DNA of 64,000 nt from Pseudomonas sp. PICF141 (lineage in GTDB: Bacteria > Pseudomonadota > Gammaproteobacteria > Pseudomonadales > Pseudomonadaceae): the NCBI RefSeq assembly GCF_002286815.1, contig NZ_MUNM01000073.1, positions 1-64,000 on the forward strand, in the 5' to 3' direction. Under the pieces are notes generated by a model. The model saw nothing but the letters and a program-made list of their open reading frames with translations. It did no database searches and was not told the origin of the DNA. This document shows positions 62,631 through 64,000 of the stretch, piece after piece. A program made the position numbers and the translations under genes. Position 1 is the first letter of the stretch. Each line of letters begins with the position of its first letter.

Positions 62631-63574
62631 TCGCCGTGGAAACCCTTGGCCAGGCTATCGACCGCCAGCACGTTGTCGATCCCCGGCGTGGCCTGCACGT
62701 AAGGGATGACGATGAAGCGCTGGTTCTTGATCGCGTCCACCGATTGCAGGGCCTTATTGTTCAGCAGGAATTGCTCCTTCTGCTGCGCGGTGACTTCGCC
62801 GTAATCAACGATCACGATCACTTGCGGATTGCGCTCGACCACGTTTTCCCAGTTGACCCGGGTCCAGCTCGCCTCGACGTCGTCGAGAATATTGCGCCCG
62901 CCGGCAGCGTCGATCAGCGCCTGCGGCATCCCTAGACGACCGGAAGTCATGGCCCGGTCTTCACCACTGTCGTAGAGAAATACCCGTGGCTTGTCCATCG
63001 GCAGACCCTTGCGGATGTCGGCGACCTGCGCCTGCATCCGGGCGATCACAGCGTTGGCGCGGTCCTGCACGTCGAAGACTTTCCCGAGATTGCGCAGGTC
63101 GTTGTAAGTGTCTTCCAGGCTGGCCAGTGGGCGCGGCATGACGAAGGCGCAGGACTCGGTGAGTTCGTACACGTTGATGCCCAGCGGCTGCAGGGTTTGC
63201 GGGGTGAGATCACCGCCGACGCGCATGCCGTAATCCCAACCGGCGAAGAAGAAATCGACGTTGGCGTTGAGCAGGGTTTCCACTGACGGGTACTTGGCCG
63301 CCAGTTCCGGCAGGCCATCAAGGATGGTCTGCATCTGGGGCGTCACCGACTTCCAGCCCGTCACGCCGCTGTAGCCGGCCATCTGCGGTTTGAGGCCGAG
63401 GGCGAGCATCATCTGGGTCATGTTGATGTCATGGCTGACCGCGTGTTTCGGCGCTTGCTTGAACGTCACTTCGCGGTTGCAGCTCTGGACGGTCAGCGGG
63501 TATTTCGTGGCTTCGGCGAAAGCGTGGGCACTGCCCAGCAACAGAACGACGCAAAGCAGGGAACGCAAAGTCAT
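62627..63574 (-). CDS. FecB/BtuF-type ABC transporter substrate-binding protein
   Basis: A 315-residue periplasmic protein with a signal peptide (MTLRSLLCVVLLLGSAHAFA, cleavage after about 20). The mature part has the two-lobed helical-backbone binding-protein pattern with YPLTVQSCNREVTFKQAPK, where other siderophore-binding proteins have NCGRTVTFDKAPK-like sequence. The ligand is probably a metal chelate or corrinoid. ATG 63574 overlaps the ATPase stop (ATGA); a longer upstream frame reads out of phase through that gene and was dismissed. Confidence 0.87.
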   Translation of the reverse strand: MTLRSLLCVVLLLGSAHAFAEATKYPLTVQSCNREVTFKQAPKHAVSHDINMTQMMLALGLKPQMAGYSGVTGWKSVTPQMQTILDGLPELAAKYPSVETLLNANVDFFFAGWDYGMRVGGDLTPQTLQPLGINVYELTESCAFVMPRPLASLEDTYNDLRNLGKVFDVQDRANAVIARMQAQVADIRKGLPMDKPRVFLYDSGEDRAMTSGRLGMPQALIDAAGGRNILDDVEASWTRVNWENVVERNPQVIVIVDYGEVTAQQKEQFLLNNKALQSVDAIKNQRFIVIPYVQATPGIDNVLAVDSLAKGFHGE

Positions 63575-64000
63575 GATTGGGTTATCCAGGTGATTCGTGG
63601 GTAGCCGTGCAAGGGATGGTCGTCGATCAGGGCGTCGACGCCGAACACGTTGTGCAAAAGCTGGGCGGTCAGGACTTCTTTGGGTGGGCCGCTGGCCACA
63701 ATGCGACCGTGATTGATCACGTACAGCCGGTCGCAAAAAGCCGCCGCCAGATTGAGGTCATGGATGCTCGCCAGCGTGCCGATCTGCAGACGCTTGACCA
63801 ATTGCAACAGCTCCAGCTGATAGCGCGGGTCGAGGTGATTGGTGGGTTCGTCGAGGATCAGCAATTGCGGTTGTTGGGCCAGGGCGCGGGCGAGGATCAC
63901 GCGCTGTTTTTCACCACCGGAAAGCGTGGCGAAGGCGTGGTCTTCGAAGCCTTTGAGGCCGACCGATTCGAGGGCATGAGCCACCCGTTTTCGGTCCTCA
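63571..64000 (-). CDS. FecE-type ABC transporter ATP-binding protein (5' end outside the window)
   Basis: The last 143 or so residues of an ABC ATPase. Visible are the signature TLSGGEKQRVILARAL, Walker B LLILDEPTNHLDP, H-loop ASIHDLNLAA and a C-terminal LYVINHGRIVASG region. Walker A lies beyond position 64000. The frame is open to the window edge, so this is an incomplete gene and not a truncated one. It is the first visible gene of the ATPase-binding protein-permease operon. Confidence 0.9.
   Translation of the reverse strand, partial: EDRKRVAHALESVGLKGFEDHAFATLSGGEKQRVILARALAQQPQLLILDEPTNHLDPRYQLELLQLVKRLQIGTLASIHDLNLAAAFCDRLYVINHGRIVASGPPKEVLTAQLLHNVFGVDALIDDHPLHGYPRITWITQS

Noticed and set aside
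63571..63984. Truncated ABC ATPase pseudogene
   Set aside because: The frame stays open to the end of the window, so the missing Walker A is due to the cut, not to gene decay.

Overview
The window reads as a chromosomal segment of a Pseudomonas of the P. fluorescens group. The evidence is high-GC codon use, the order tRNA-Leu/rnr/rlmB/rpsF/rpsR/rplI/dnaB, an azurin gene, pipecolate (ama) and branched-chain amino acid (bra) loci in pseudomonad form, the urease/urt region with a PitA-type acetyltransferase inside it, and many REP-like palindromes between genes. No prophage, insertion sequence, integron or CRISPR array was seen.

Layout. 1-7.6 kb: tRNA-Leu(CAG) on the minus strand, then RNase R, RlmB, the S6-S18-membrane protein-L9 operon and DnaB. 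7.8-10.1 kb: YgiQ radical SAM protein. 10.4-17.2 kb: a three-gene operon (transglutaminase-DUF2126 fusion, circularly permuted ATP-grasp/alpha-E fusion, second transglutaminase) behind a sigma-54-type promoter; its biochemistry is largely unknown. 17.3-21.2 kb: a small conserved protein, a LOG-family hydrolase, azurin, and pncB-nadE for NAD salvage. 21.3-25.3 kb: LysR regulator, amaB and amaA (lysine via pipecolate). 25.6-30.8 kb: braCDEFG, with a consensus sigma-54 promoter before braC. 30.8-31.6 kb: about 830 bp without a gene, holding a one-strand cluster of DnaA-box-like sequences. 31.6-33.7 kb: SDR oxidoreductase and AGE-family epimerase. 33.8-36.3 kb: ureE-ureF-ureG-hupE/ureJ. 36.5-43.3 kb: DesT-like TetR, a secreted protein made of 14-residue repeats, AsmA-like protein, LysR, azoreductase, SMR exporter and lipase. 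43.4-46.8 kb: EamA transporter, a frameshifted AraC regulator, PsiF, and an AI-2E-family permease. 46.9-49.7 kb: Hsp70-like YegD divergent from CbpA-CbpM. 49.7-50.9 kb: orphan histidine kinase. 51.0-61.3 kb: urtABCDE, ureD, ureA, two GNAT acetyltransferases, ureB and ureC, all minus strand. 61.6-64.0 kb: a FecCD-type metal/chelate ABC transporter cut by the window edge.

Functional theme. Nitrogen acquisition dominates: urea uptake (Urt), urease with accessory and nickel functions, branched-chain amino acid uptake and pipecolate catabolism. Sigma-54-like promoters precede urtA and braC, which fits control by nitrogen status; a third precedes the ATP-grasp/transglutaminase operon.

Most gaps carry palindromic repeats of at least five sequence families. 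They often sit inside operons, for example right after the binding-protein genes braC and urtA. All calls come from reading the sequence; no database search was run.
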